DNA of 64,000 nucleotides from Prorocentrum cordatum (taxonomy: Eukaryota > Sar > Dinophyceae > Prorocentrales > Prorocentraceae). The number at the start of each line of letters is the position of its first letter. Positions within the stretch are counted from its first letter, which is position 1. A model generated the notes under the pieces. It searched no databases. It had not been told where the DNA came from and saw only the letters and a program-made list of their open reading frames with translations. Of this stretch, positions 55,101 through 61,665 are shown piece after piece. Where the stretch lies: NCBI GenBank assembly GCA_963575745.1, contig CAUYUJ010014197.1, positions 147,174 to 211,173 of the forward strand, given 5' to 3'. The translations under genes were made by a program, and so were the position numbers.

Positions 55101-56701
55101 TTGAGGCAAGGCGCGACGTCCACACCTTCGAGCTCGGGGCGCCAGGCTCGAAAGGCCTTGAAGCGGGATGATGGCAGACGAACGCGAAGGGCGTTACGCC
55201 TGGCGCGCGCGGGAGGAACGCGGAAAGTGTAGTAAAACTCCCGTAGGTCGTCGCAAGAAACTGCCAGCCACTCCCCAGGCGCCAGACCCAAACGGCACAG
55301 CAGGAAACCCTGGCCAAGGCGCTGGGTGCTGGACGAGATTGAGGCACAGCGGCTGTTCACGACCGTTGGGTTCAGGATCAGCCTGTCGAAGTCGCTGTCC
55401 TTCGGTACCCTGAAAGCTCCGCAGGCTTCATCCCAGGCGAGGTCCGAAGCAGGAGTCAGGCACAGGGCGCCGCAGGCATCCCACTTCTGGAGTAGGGCCC
55501 ACAGCTCGGCGCGGTCCATATGGACACGCGCCCCCTTTTGGCCAGCAGGCCACTCTGACGCCGGGAGCCGCATCTCCTCTGGATTGATGAACGCTTCGCG
55601 GACTCGAGCGTCAGAGAGAAACGGAATGGGATCAAACTCTGGCGAGTAATCCCACTTAATGCGAGACGCCCTGACTTTTAAATCGAAGGGCTCGACCTGG
55701 GTGGAGTCCCAAGCCGCCGCAGACGCCAGCGAACCAGGCACGGAAGGAGCGCTGGTCGGGCAGTGCCGCATGGGGGCGGGCACGGAAGAAGAGGAGGTGA
55801 AGGAGGCCTCCAAAGCTGCAACATGGGTGGCCAGGCCATGGAGCGAGACCTCAGTAGAGTCGAACTTGGCGAAGGCTCGACCTAAGTCGCTCTTGCCACC
55901 ACGGGCAAGGCGAACTGCGATCCGACACAACCGTTCGATACGGGTGCGGACGCCCTCCTGGCAGGGCGAGACCGTGGCGCGGACACGAGCCTCGGCGGGA
56001 GCGAGGCTAGGATGACCCAAAGTGAGCCAGTTCAACGCAATAACAGAATACTGCGCGAGCGTCCGCGCCGCGCGCCGCAATCTCCAGCGCTCCCTGCGCC
56101 TCGCCGACAAGCCGTCAGGCGGGGGACCAAGAGGTGGAGCAGGCGGGCACGGCCAAGGATCGCGGGGAGGCGGCCCCAAAAGGCACGGGTCGTCCCTGTC
56201 CATTGCACGCATTGATGAGCGGGAGAAAGATCCAAGAGAACATCGAGCACCCATCCCAACCTGGGACAGCGCTGCCGCCCAGTGGGTGATATCAATGTTC
56301 GCGCCTGGAAACAGGCGCAGCAAGGCAGACAAGTCAGCGACAAATGGCGCGACGTTGGCAAGAGCAGCAGGGGTGCTTGAAGGAGAACAAGCACCAGCAA
56401 GAACACCAACCTCAGGGGCTGCAGGCCCCATGGGGGGAGCGCTCGACTGAGGCAGGTGACGGCCAAAATGGCCGAATGGATCCGAGGGGCGGTTCGGAGC
56501 AGAGCGAGGGGCGTGGTGGCGGAACGTACTCCTCCCTGCGGGGCCGCAACAGCATCGCTGGAGGAGCGCATTCCTACCCTCGCGCCCTCGCTGCGCCCAA
56601 ACACGCCTAGCAGCCGTAGCAGCGTCGGCGCAGACTGTCTGCGGCGGCGTACCCCGGCCACGCGAAGGCCCCCCCTCCAAGAAGGCGGGCGCCAAGGGCA
56701 T
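49178..56701 (-). CDS. pol: Pol: RT - RNase H - J-domain - tyrosine recombinase
   Basis: 2507 codons from the ATG 2 nt after the Gag stop; the frame is open further upstream but there it is the Gag shadow. RT spans about residues 408-668, with LAVSCDDLREFYYTF (catalytic Asp ~485) and LNIDDHTGF (585-586). RNase H has VFGTDASLGWGGV (Asp 756), HINILE (857), LLDSKVALGATAHGRSSSP (882) and HRADDPTR (932). A J-domain at ~1143-1208 has AFRRQSLVYHPDRTPAH (HPD 1173-1175). An Arg/Ser-rich region follows at about 1520-1760. The tyrosine recombinase occupies ~2170-2480, with FLRPGEL (Arg 2310), VPKTRR (Lys 2343), CLRGSGATDF (Arg 2415), RGRW (Trp 2438) and ERYLQ (Tyr 2447). The usual His of HxxR is Ala. 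It copies element RNA and integrates circular cDNA. Confidence 0.9.
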   Translation of the reverse strand: MPLAPAFLEGGPSRGRGTPPQTVCADAATAARRVWAQRGREGRNALLQRCCCGPAGRSTFRHHAPRSAPNRPSDPFGHFGRHLPQSSAPPMGPAAPEVGVLAGACSPSSTPAALANVAPFVADLSALLRLFPGANIDITHWAAALSQVGMGARCSLGSFSRSSMRAMDRDDPCLLGPPPRDPWPCPPAPPLGPPPDGLSARRRERWRLRRAARTLAQYSVIALNWLTLGHPSLAPAEARVRATVSPCQEGVRTRIERLCRIAVRLARGGKSDLGRAFAKFDSTEVSLHGLATHVAALEASFTSSSSVPAPMRHCPTSAPSVPGSLASAAAWDSTQVEPFDLKVRASRIKWDYSPEFDPIPFLSDARVREAFINPEEMRLPASEWPAGQKGARVHMDRAELWALLQKWDACGALCLTPASDLAWDEACGAFRVPKDSDFDRLILNPTVVNSRCASISSSTQRLGQGFLLCRLGLAPGEWLAVSCDDLREFYYTFRVPPARARRNALRVRLPSSRFKAFRAWRPELEGVDVAPCLNALAMGDNMAVEIANSAHEGVLHSFGALRPHEQVVHRSPFPRGPFVEMLNIDDHTGFQKLSWHGSAPRPDDPCRRDREVFAACDAGYPRVGLIQHPGKRARGETHKVVVGAEVEGRIGIVCAPLVRTVALCRLTLIQIYLGITTRSLLASLVGCWVQVFLYRRPMLAIFTHVYNFLSRLATEEGIEYDLPPYVRDELLACTFLAFTAITDLRAQPCPEVFGTDASLGWGGVVRAPISPQLSAELWRRSEHGGWHTILHNRSLLAVLSRGVPLGPELTQLHRDLGLPSIEPPVAPRWVTELSEALRFRLAYKWEFRMPRHINILETTVYKSLCKYCCIRLPDSRIPVLLDSKVALGATAHGRSSSPGLSHVLSTTLPYVIGGGLYMGGMYVPTDVHRADDPTRNRAVRPPSRDPPAWLVEAERGEFTRFDCIAYADSRSSFPTCLWGRFVAQLMARGPEGLLSHRWAAAPPPSEGAGMAADAASDGAQGEAPDPSGAAESSSEAALASGERRGPRNALFADSERPLASSADATPKASASAEGGSPGPDPGAASAGSAPQAAKRAPPLALRSKAAAAPPPAIGVGSSRVGSREAPKGASAATPRTFQRAARVSASRQLLGVVDGASRGTIEAAFRRQSLVYHPDRTPAHLGADERAARALKWKQLCDAKSVLLQAVSQAAAPPDVPSTGGDGPAARAYARAKAAGKGARKGKLAPGSTMALQALEEAVSSRVALASAELAPRAALPASGAPLPRGGVSSALATRAAESDAILVSAVSRGRVELDALRTARADATRRTVQAPARGEGERAVARAELAEGMADRAYFRRVREAASREAAGLPRTAPVQLGRDWRKTLRAVLHNAEVSTGLAIAERAARAGDAPASSTGRSLAEVEAEDPRALARPADDPASSFSRRERRAVRARLGPRDEAVEDQPNRGGHAPHSASRTGAARTRRAARQRRASMAALPAPEGGAATAPGRRARRTANARRWAGAARPSSAAGVGSPPRSRSPARSRTRSPNPYGTDRTSPSGGCSSPPVDGPISPEEPSEPPAGEASEGPHTPDGSPPASVRSRSRAEPACDEDSPTELEDVVLSALADSSMDLERVVAGLNPEVLRRLQAAFPRRSGASPPAARASVRSRSRGRGTRVGSETPRPVPPPPPPPPHHSGGRAASRSRASTAGQGLSRAVARGSSRAPSRQATSPRRREVRSPRVAPKRRPSPATAQRPATSRHGASSGDAHAGSSRADSAAQAPQSSVGTRSSSDAVAAPQGGGRAAEERGSSSGPAPGRDSGHELHPSGSHSGDAGSAAAAAFAARRTASAAVEQPLPPGAATALAWRLNLGGEKVTVVRWGPAWQAAFQSAASWLRSFAPAGAAEPEGRDDLHCLLQALHAYKRLFQTGGAEPIDEASWLHPYVAAVEPEAIPAGADLQAMGAGAIRGIGLGSKIEHRRRAGKLACLFDLLYHVQDGHGAIPAALWGSHSPPSEILDAFAEVVPVPHHSGLTSSAARSELAESAAAARAEPRPPFDWATLEGGGALPAEIEAGARRAHRNMGGSFTSARAMLAEASGFETDGRDTLVPPFYASRSRRAATLISSPSPGRPALILWCVCGLCISLGAAAPTAGQGLSRAAPSAPARPPRTPFVRDSHLTSAYLDRRSRSIDAFELWLAEHTGVPPATLYRSGILLARFLATFGVWLHDAGFPHYILVHAILGIQSAHPHWKAFLTEAWDVAKQWKLAEPPKLRPPLPRALLRAMVGLCFAWDWPVMAALLLMGFTMFLRPGELLASRRCDLSLPCDRLEVEGDAFLSILVPKTRRTYPTQHARCSDRGTVKILNQVFGRLASTDPLAPFGASGFRTRWNHLLSALGVPLAKAGQGLNLAPACLRGSGATDFYIATEDVPRVFWRGRWRQASSAERYLQAAAASTVLAALPVPARARILFFATASDRLVASFLQVGPAAWPALLAAARRNLVTSQGP
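53078..53263 (-). other. J-domain (DnaJ-like) inside Pol
   Basis: About 62 codons. They read LLGVVDGASRGTIEAAFRRQ, SLVYHPDRTPAHLGADERA and LKWKQLCDAKSVLLQ, aligning with the J-domain pattern YxxLG-(V)...AS...I..A(F/Y)R...L..HPD....A.....F..I..A...L. HPD is the residue triplet by which J-proteins stimulate Hsp70 ATPase. It sits between RNase H and the recombinase, flanked by Ala/Pro/Gly-rich linkers, in the same open frame. Confidence 0.88.
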
Positions 56702-56706
56702 CTTCA
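56699..56706 (-). promoter_or_regulatory. Gag stop / Pol start junction (TGA-AG-ATG)
   Basis: On the minus strand the Gag TGA (56706-56704) is followed by two bases and the Pol ATG (56701-56699). Pol is in a different frame. This spacing fits termination-reinitiation, not the usual ribosomal frameshift. Confidence 0.7.
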
Positions 56707-58644
56707 GTCCTTCTTGGGCACCGCCTTCGGGGCCTTGGGAGCACCCTGAGACTTGAAGGGGGGCTTTGAGACCTTGGGCTGCTTGGGCTGATGAGGTGGA
56801 TGCTTGGGGAGCGCGACGGCGCGCTCGGCGTCGAGGCGCGCCCGAAATGCTTGCAGCTCCTTCATGTATTCGCCCTGCGCCGACAGCCAGCGAGGATCCA
56901 CTAGGGGTGAAAACGGGGTCTGGGCCTCGCGCTCCGTGTGACGACTGGTCACGCGACACGGGGGAGGCTCCAGCCCCGTGAGGAACCAAGCGGCCTCGAG
57001 GTAGCCGCGGTCCCCCGCCAACTGGTCGATGAACATGCACTGGCAAGTCAGCAAGGTCTGGACCCTCTCGGGGTTGCCCTCCTCGCAGGCCCGCCACAGC
57101 TCGGCGCTGAGGAAGGCAAAATGCGTCAACAACTCGTGCGTCGACGGCTGAGCCCCGAGGGGGCTGTGCTCGCGAAAGTACTGATGCATGGCCATGGGGG
57201 TCACGGCGCTGACTTCCACGCCCAGAACGCGGGCCAAATTCTCCTTCATCAGTCCTCGCACGTCGGGGCCGTGCTGCATCAGCGCTTGCTGCCACTCGCG
57301 CCTCCGAGCGATTCCCCCCATCTGAGCCGATGCGTGCGCGGGGTCGCCCGAGGTCGCGGGCGGAGATTGAGCTTGGTCGCTCAGGGTCCCCAGAAGCGGG
57401 TGGAAGGCTGGGCGATGGCCCCGCCCCTGCTGCAAGGAAAGGGACTGGTGCAGGCACTGAAGCATGAGGCTGAAGTCCGTCGGATTGGCCGCAAGGGGCG
57501 GCTCTAACCCGTCGGCGCCGCCCGCCTCGGCAAAGCCGTCGACCGCAGCGGGATGGGCTAGCCCAGGCGGCGGCGGGGGGCCCATCGGTCCGAAAGCGGA
57601 CGAAGGGGCCCGAGGGACAGCAAGAGAGCGCGCCTTCTCCCACGCCGAGACCAGCGCGGAGGTGGGTCCCTTGGGGCGCGCGGAGACCCGATGTGGGGCC
57701 ACGGGCGCGTGGGACAAGACGGCCTCGATCCCCGCAGGATCCAGCCCGAGGCGCGCCGCCTCGTCGCTGAAAAGCTGAGGCACCTCGGGCCGAGCGCTCC
57801 GGGCAGCCGGAGCGGGGCCCAGCGGTTCGGGTCCGCCGACCATCGTGGAGGCCGCGTGGGCTGCAAGCAAGGCGCGCATTTCGGCAGCTACCTCGGCGCG
57901 GGTCATGGGAGCCCCGTCGTCCAGAGACGCCGCAGGAGCACCAGGAGCAATCGGAGCAGGACCCGCGACCCGTGGCGGCGCGGCGGCGCCAGCGCGCTTG
58001 GCGGGCGGGCCGCGCGGCGCTCCAGCGACCGCGGGGGCTCGCGCACTTGGGGCCGCGCGGTCGGCTTCCCCGTCGGCCGCGAACCCCTCGGGCTCCTCCA
58101 TCTCGTCGGCAGAGTGATAGGGGGTAGCCCGATCGGCCCCTGGGAGAGGCTCTTCCCCTGCGGTAGGCGGGGCGCCGTGCAAACGAGCGTAGCCCTCGCG
58201 AAGCACCCGAACCCCCGAAGGATGCGGCCAATAGACGCGGCTGCGCACCTCGGCGAAGGGAACGATGCCTGCGTCGTCGCCGACCTCTAGAGGGCACAGC
58301 GACTCGAGCTCGAGCTCGGCAACCTCGATATCTATAACGAGGACGGATGCGGTAGTGGCGAGCGGCCGTGAAGCGGCCCCCTGGAGCTGGACGTCCACTA
58401 GCTGGAAGGGGCCTATCATCCCAGCAAAGCCATCCGCCTCGGCAGCCTCGAGCTCCGCTGTGGAGCGAAAGGCGCCAGGTAGGGCCAGCAGGATGCCCCC
58501 TTCTCGAGAGGCGAGGGGGATAGCCGCCCAGCTGGTGTCGCCGTCGTCTAGGCGCCATCGTGCGTAGTCGCGCGCCGTGGGCGCAGCGAAAGGGTAGAGC
58601 TCGGGCCAAAGGGGCCCTCCGCCAACTGGTGGCAGCTCCGCCAT
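56704..58644 (-). CDS. gag: Gag-like protein of the tyrosine-recombinase element
   Basis: 646 codons, ATG overlapping the stop of ORF A, stop TGA at 56704-56706. The N-terminal ~150 residues look folded (LVDVQLQGAASRPL, VEVGD-like acidic stretches). A Pro/Ala-rich linker follows. Then comes a helical, capsid-like part with REWQQALMQHGPDVRGLMKE, LLTHFAFLSAELWRACEEG and RGYLEAAWFLTGLEPPP. A basic Lys/Pro tail (KHPPHQPKQPKVSKPPFKSQ) could bind RNA. No zinc knuckle is present. The block ending in WFLTGL..PP then SPLVDPRW resembles predicted gag-type proteins I recall from Symbiodiniaceae genomes. Expected role: package element RNA. Another frame is open right through it on the same strand but is Arg-rich and is a shadow. 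Confidence 0.8.
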   Translation of the reverse strand: MAELPPVGGGPLWPELYPFAAPTARDYARWRLDDGDTSWAAIPLASREGGILLALPGAFRSTAELEAAEADGFAGMIGPFQLVDVQLQGAASRPLATTASVLVIDIEVAELELESLCPLEVGDDAGIVPFAEVRSRVYWPHPSGVRVLREGYARLHGAPPTAGEEPLPGADRATPYHSADEMEEPEGFAADGEADRAAPSARAPAVAGAPRGPPAKRAGAAAPPRVAGPAPIAPGAPAASLDDGAPMTRAEVAAEMRALLAAHAASTMVGGPEPLGPAPAARSARPEVPQLFSDEAARLGLDPAGIEAVLSHAPVAPHRVSARPKGPTSALVSAWEKARSLAVPRAPSSAFGPMGPPPPPGLAHPAAVDGFAEAGGADGLEPPLAANPTDFSLMLQCLHQSLSLQQGRGHRPAFHPLLGTLSDQAQSPPATSGDPAHASAQMGGIARRREWQQALMQHGPDVRGLMKENLARVLGVEVSAVTPMAMHQYFREHSPLGAQPSTHELLTHFAFLSAELWRACEEGNPERVQTLLTCQCMFIDQLAGDRGYLEAAWFLTGLEPPPCRVTSRHTEREAQTPFSPLVDPRWLSAQGEYMKELQAFRARLDAERAVALPKHPPHQPKQPKVSKPPFKSQGAPKAPKAVPKKD

Positions 58645-59168
58645 CAGTGGGCGCCGCCGTGGACGCCGCCGCCCGCACGCTGGGCGTCTGCCCGCTCGAG
58701 CGCTTGAGGTCGAGGCGGAGCCCCGTAGGCCAGCGCTCGCGCCGCACGGCGGTCCTGCTCAGGTGAAGCAGAAACCGCGCCGCGCGGCCAGGCGGAGGGC
58801 CAGAGCCTCCGCCACACGTACGGGCCCAGCAGCCCGAGGCAGCAGCCCGCGCAGGCGCTGCAGGCGGCCGTCACCCAGAGGAGGGCGGCGACCGTGCTGA
58901 GCAGCCAGGGAGAGACCCCGCCGCTCAGGTCCACCGCCAGCCCGAGGCAGACGGTGGGGCAGGTGGAACCCGCCGAAGGGAGAGGGCAGGAGGCCCCCTC
59001 ACCTTCGGACGAGTCCGCCTGCTGGATGGACCAGGCAGGCGATGGAGGCCCCTGGTCCTGAAGCACAGAGAGGGGGGCAGCCACGAGCCGCTCGTAGAGC
59101 GCGGCCCGCAGCCCCCTGAACAAAATCTCCCCAGCGCCCTGGAGAGCCGCTTGTGCGACCGCCTGCAT
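58644..59168 (-). CDS. Element ORF A: small membrane protein
   Basis: First reading frame of the retrotransposon. I use the ATG at 59168 (174 codons); the frame is open 11 codons further to a GTG. The N-half is Ala/Leu-rich and possibly helical (MQAVAQAALQGAGEILFRGL). The C-half has one or two hydrophobic segments (VCLGLAVDLSGGVSPWLL and STVAALLWVTAACSACAGCC) followed by an Arg/Pro-rich tail, so it looks like a membrane protein. Its TGA overlaps the Gag ATG as TGATG, which suggests translational coupling. I recognise no family, and DIRS elements are not known for a membrane-protein ORF. It could instead be a leader ORF. Confidence 0.55.
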   Translation of the reverse strand: MQAVAQAALQGAGEILFRGLRAALYERLVAAPLSVLQDQGPPSPAWSIQQADSSEGEGASCPLPSAGSTCPTVCLGLAVDLSGGVSPWLLSTVAALLWVTAACSACAGCCLGLLGPYVWRRLWPSAWPRGAVSASPEQDRRAARALAYGAPPRPQALERADAQRAGGGVHGGAH

Positions 59169-59203
59169 AAGGCGCCCGCACGCGCGGCCGACGGGGGGCA
59201 CTT

Positions 59204-59257
59204 GGGCAGAGAAGCTGCGGAGACAGCAGGAGCTTGCTCACAGAGAATAGAAGAGGC

Positions 59258-59259
<2 letters not shown>
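59204..59259 (-). repeat. Split direct repeat A1 (5' end of the element)
   Basis: 56 bp, identical to 48955-49010. On the minus strand it starts ATGCCTCTTCTATTCTCTGT and ends TTCTCTGCCC. It contains CTGCTGTCTCCGCAG, a pyrimidine-rich AG that could act as a splice acceptor. Confidence 0.95.
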
Positions 59260-59288
<29 letters not shown>

Positions 59289-59372
59289 CGATGATGATGA
59301 TGATGATGATGATGATGAGGAAGAGGAGGAGGAGGAGGAGGAGGAGGAGGAGGAGGAGGAGGATGCATGATG
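59260..59372. repeat. ATG then GGA tract, right flank of the element
   Basis: (ATG)n directly abuts A1, then (GGA)n up to the assembly gap. Confidence 0.95.
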
Positions 59373-59472
59373 NNNNNNNNNNNNNNNNNNNNNNNNNNNN
59401 NNNNNNNNNNNNNNNNNNNNNNNNNNNNNNNNNNNNNNNNNNNNNNNNNNNNNNNNNNNNNNNNNNNNNNNN
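59373..59472. other. Assembly gap (100 N)
   Basis: Exactly 100 N, the usual size for a gap of unknown length. It lies inside a GGA tract, so the distance between the tyrosine-recombinase element and the next gene is unknown. Confidence 0.99.
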
Positions 59473-59560
59473 GAGGAGGGAGGAGGAGGAGGAGGAGGAG
59501 GATGGAGGAGGAGGAGGAGGAGGAGGGGATGGAGGAGGAGGAGGAGATGGAGGAGTCGAG
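59473..59560. repeat. GGA tract, 3' flank of the leader-headed gene
   Basis: (GGA)n with GGATGGA. On the minus strand it is a CTC tract following the 3' end of the 654-codon gene. Confidence 0.95.
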
Positions 59561-59589
59561 CGTGCTCAGGAGCGCGTGTCTGCCGTGAT

Positions 59590-61554
59590 CTACTGGCAAT
59601 CTGGTGTATCTGTGCATGCACATGCAGGGACGGCGCTCAGGAGAAGAACCTCGGAGCACCCAGGGCAGACATCGCTGTCGCGCGGTACGTACCGCAACAG
59701 GTTGATCTGCTTCACTTTGACGGCAGGCCCGCGGCCCCCTGGCCAGATATTCCTCTCCTCCGGTAGCGCGCCCCGTGTCTGATTGTTGATTCTGCTGACC
59801 AGGTACTTGAGATTGGAGCTGACGAAGCGGGTGACCGTCCCAGGCGTGCGGAAGCAATGCAACGCACCCTCTGGATTGAACAACCTGCTCCAAGCCCACG
59901 CGTTCGGCCCGCGCCCTCCCAAGATGGCTGGGGCGGCCGCTCCTGCGAACCACTGAAGTGGCTCGAAGACAGCCGCAAACCCATTCGCACCGAGAGAAGC
60001 GTCAGACAACAACTGCGTGAGCCCATTGAGCTCCGCGAACGTCATCCTTGACCAGATTTCGTCCGCATCGCCGCTGTAAGCGCGACACATCCCAAATAGC
60101 GAGACCAGCTGAGCCGGAAGTGCCACTCCCCCATGACCTTGAGGGACCCAGAAGGGCTGGGCACCGGCTGCAGGGACTGGACCCCCCCAATCGGGGAGGA
60201 CGCCCCACGCTGCTGCTCCCATGATGAGGGCTGCGCGCGCCGACCACTCCGAGCCCGCTGGCGCGCCTGGTGTAGTAAGGCGGCGCCAGTAGGCGCAAGC
60301 AGTCTCGACGACCATCTCCATGTACCTGACAGCATACCTGCCGACTCCACCGCCCGCGCCCGCTGCGTCCCGCCTGACCCGCTGTCGAAGCGGGAGTGGT
60401 AGAACCGTAGCGTCAGGCCCGAGCATGACCGATTGAGCCGCGGACCTCTGGAATGCAAGCGTCGATGCATGCTTCCCTTGTCCGTGGTTCTCCAGCCAGA
60501 GTCTCAGCTGCCTCACTGTCCCCATGGTGATTGCAGGCGCAGCGTTCCAAAGCGGTCGCTGCTGAGCGGACCCATAGACATAGGCCCTGATCTGCCCCAC
60601 ATGCTGGCCGGGTTGACCCCGTGCCCGCCCCTGATTCACAGGGTTGGGGAGCCCGATCTGATCTTGACAGATCAGCCAGAGCAAATTGATCACCTGCGTC
60701 GGCACCCGAACGGTACCCCCTGGATAGAGGGACGCGTCCAAGAGGACCACTGCCTTGCCGTCCTGCAGAGCCCCAAGGTCATCGATGAACCCGCCAGGCA
60801 TGTTCCAGCTCACATTAGGTGCAGCTGGGCCCAGCATGTCAACGTTTGGCCAAAGGACCTGCGATACGTTGGCGCCCGGCAGTGCCGGTGCGTTGGCCAA
60901 CGCGGCTGCTTCGACATATGCGTCCAAGCGGCAAAACAGCTCCGTGAGGTCTGCCCCCTCTGCGTCCGTGTAGGCCGTCACCGTCTCAGCGATCACAGAC
61001 GAGGAAGCAGGAGCCATCCCAGGGAAGATACTCGCTATCCTCTGTGTCGCATTCTGAGGCGTGTTGACCATCGGCGTCGCATTCAAGGTGGCAAGACAGC
61101 CGGCAGCGCGGACTTGGACCGTTGACTCCGGTACCTCGCCGCTATAGAATGGCACTGCTACCTCATGTGCGCCGCCACCTCGGTCCCCGTGCATCGTGAG
61201 ACGCGCACGCAAGAACACTGTGTCGGCGTCGACATGGTGCGCGTTGACGCCTGCCCCCGGTGGAGCAGCGACGTCCAACACCGCTGTGTAGTCCAGTGCC
61301 GTGTCCCTCAGCGCGTTGGGCGCGCCGGTGAGCTCCTGCAAGAGCCCGGGACCTGGAGGGTCCTCATCTGTGCCTTTGACTGTGTGCCCATTGAGCCTGG
61401 TCTGCACCAGGGGGCTCGCACTGTCGCAGGTCCAGTACAGGTCACCTCGCTTGAGGACGGCTGGCGCGCTCCCGCCGCGCGCGCCGCCGCCTGATGTCCG
61501 CTCTGGCGTGCCACGACCCTCGTTGTGAGGATCGATGATCGCCGCTGCGGCCAT
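59590..61554 (-). CDS. Unrecognised 654-aa protein in a leader-headed retrocopy
   Basis: Intact frame from the first ATG after the spliced leader to TAG at 59590. Composition is even, rich in Ala, Gly, Pro, Asn and Trp, without basic low complexity or a signal peptide. I see no catalytic motif. Landmarks are QVINLLWLICQDQIGLPNP in the middle, ARAALIMGAAAWGVLP, and a C-terminal Cys cluster (CPGCSEVLLLSAVPACACTD). The length, aromatic-rich loop-like texture and absence of motifs recall capsid proteins of toti-like or other RNA viruses of protists, and endogenous RNA-virus genes occur in dinoflagellate genomes. This is a guess without alignment. It may also be an ordinary host retrogene. Confidence 0.7.
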   Translation of the reverse strand: MAAAAIIDPHNEGRGTPERTSGGGARGGSAPAVLKRGDLYWTCDSASPLVQTRLNGHTVKGTDEDPPGPGLLQELTGAPNALRDTALDYTAVLDVAAPPGAGVNAHHVDADTVFLRARLTMHGDRGGGAHEVAVPFYSGEVPESTVQVRAAGCLATLNATPMVNTPQNATQRIASIFPGMAPASSSVIAETVTAYTDAEGADLTELFCRLDAYVEAAALANAPALPGANVSQVLWPNVDMLGPAAPNVSWNMPGGFIDDLGALQDGKAVVLLDASLYPGGTVRVPTQVINLLWLICQDQIGLPNPVNQGRARGQPGQHVGQIRAYVYGSAQQRPLWNAAPAITMGTVRQLRLWLENHGQGKHASTLAFQRSAAQSVMLGPDATVLPLPLRQRVRRDAAGAGGGVGRYAVRYMEMVVETACAYWRRLTTPGAPAGSEWSARAALIMGAAAWGVLPDWGGPVPAAGAQPFWVPQGHGGVALPAQLVSLFGMCRAYSGDADEIWSRMTFAELNGLTQLLSDASLGANGFAAVFEPLQWFAGAAAPAILGGRGPNAWAWSRLFNPEGALHCFRTPGTVTRFVSSNLKYLVSRINNQTRGALPEERNIWPGGRGPAVKVKQINLLRYVPRDSDVCPGCSEVLLLSAVPACACTDTPDCQ

Positions 61555-61665
61555 CCTCGTGTGCCTCAGCCCGTCCCGCTGGATTTACCTCGCAGCCCAA
61601 GACGCCCGAAACGTACACTGAGCACGCGGCTGGTGGTGGTTGGCGCCACCACAGCGCGTGCCCGC

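Larger units (their letters stand above)
48763..59259 (-). mobile_element. Intact DIRS-order (PAT/Ngaro-type) tyrosine-recombinase retrotransposon
   Basis: A 10.5-kb element read on the minus strand. Its ends are split direct repeats. A1 (59204-59259) is identical to the internal A2 (48955-49010). B1 (49009-49166) is identical to B2 (48763-48920) over 158 bp. The order A1 - ORFs - B1 A2 B2 is diagnostic of PAT/Ngaro-type elements. These make a circular cDNA and integrate it with a tyrosine recombinase, without target-site duplication. Three open frames without any stop or frameshift fill the interior: a membrane-protein ORF, Gag-like and Pol. Repeat identity plus intact ORFs point to recent movement. 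The right flank is (ATG)n and the left flank ends TTATG, so insertion was probably into an ATG/GAT tract. Confidence 0.92.

Noticed and set aside
56702-58747. The Pol frame stays open upstream to 58747, giving a 3189-codon ORF
   Set aside because: The first ~680 codons are Arg-rich, motif-free and antiphase to the well-formed Gag frame. The ATG at 56701, two bases after the Gag stop, is the sensible start.
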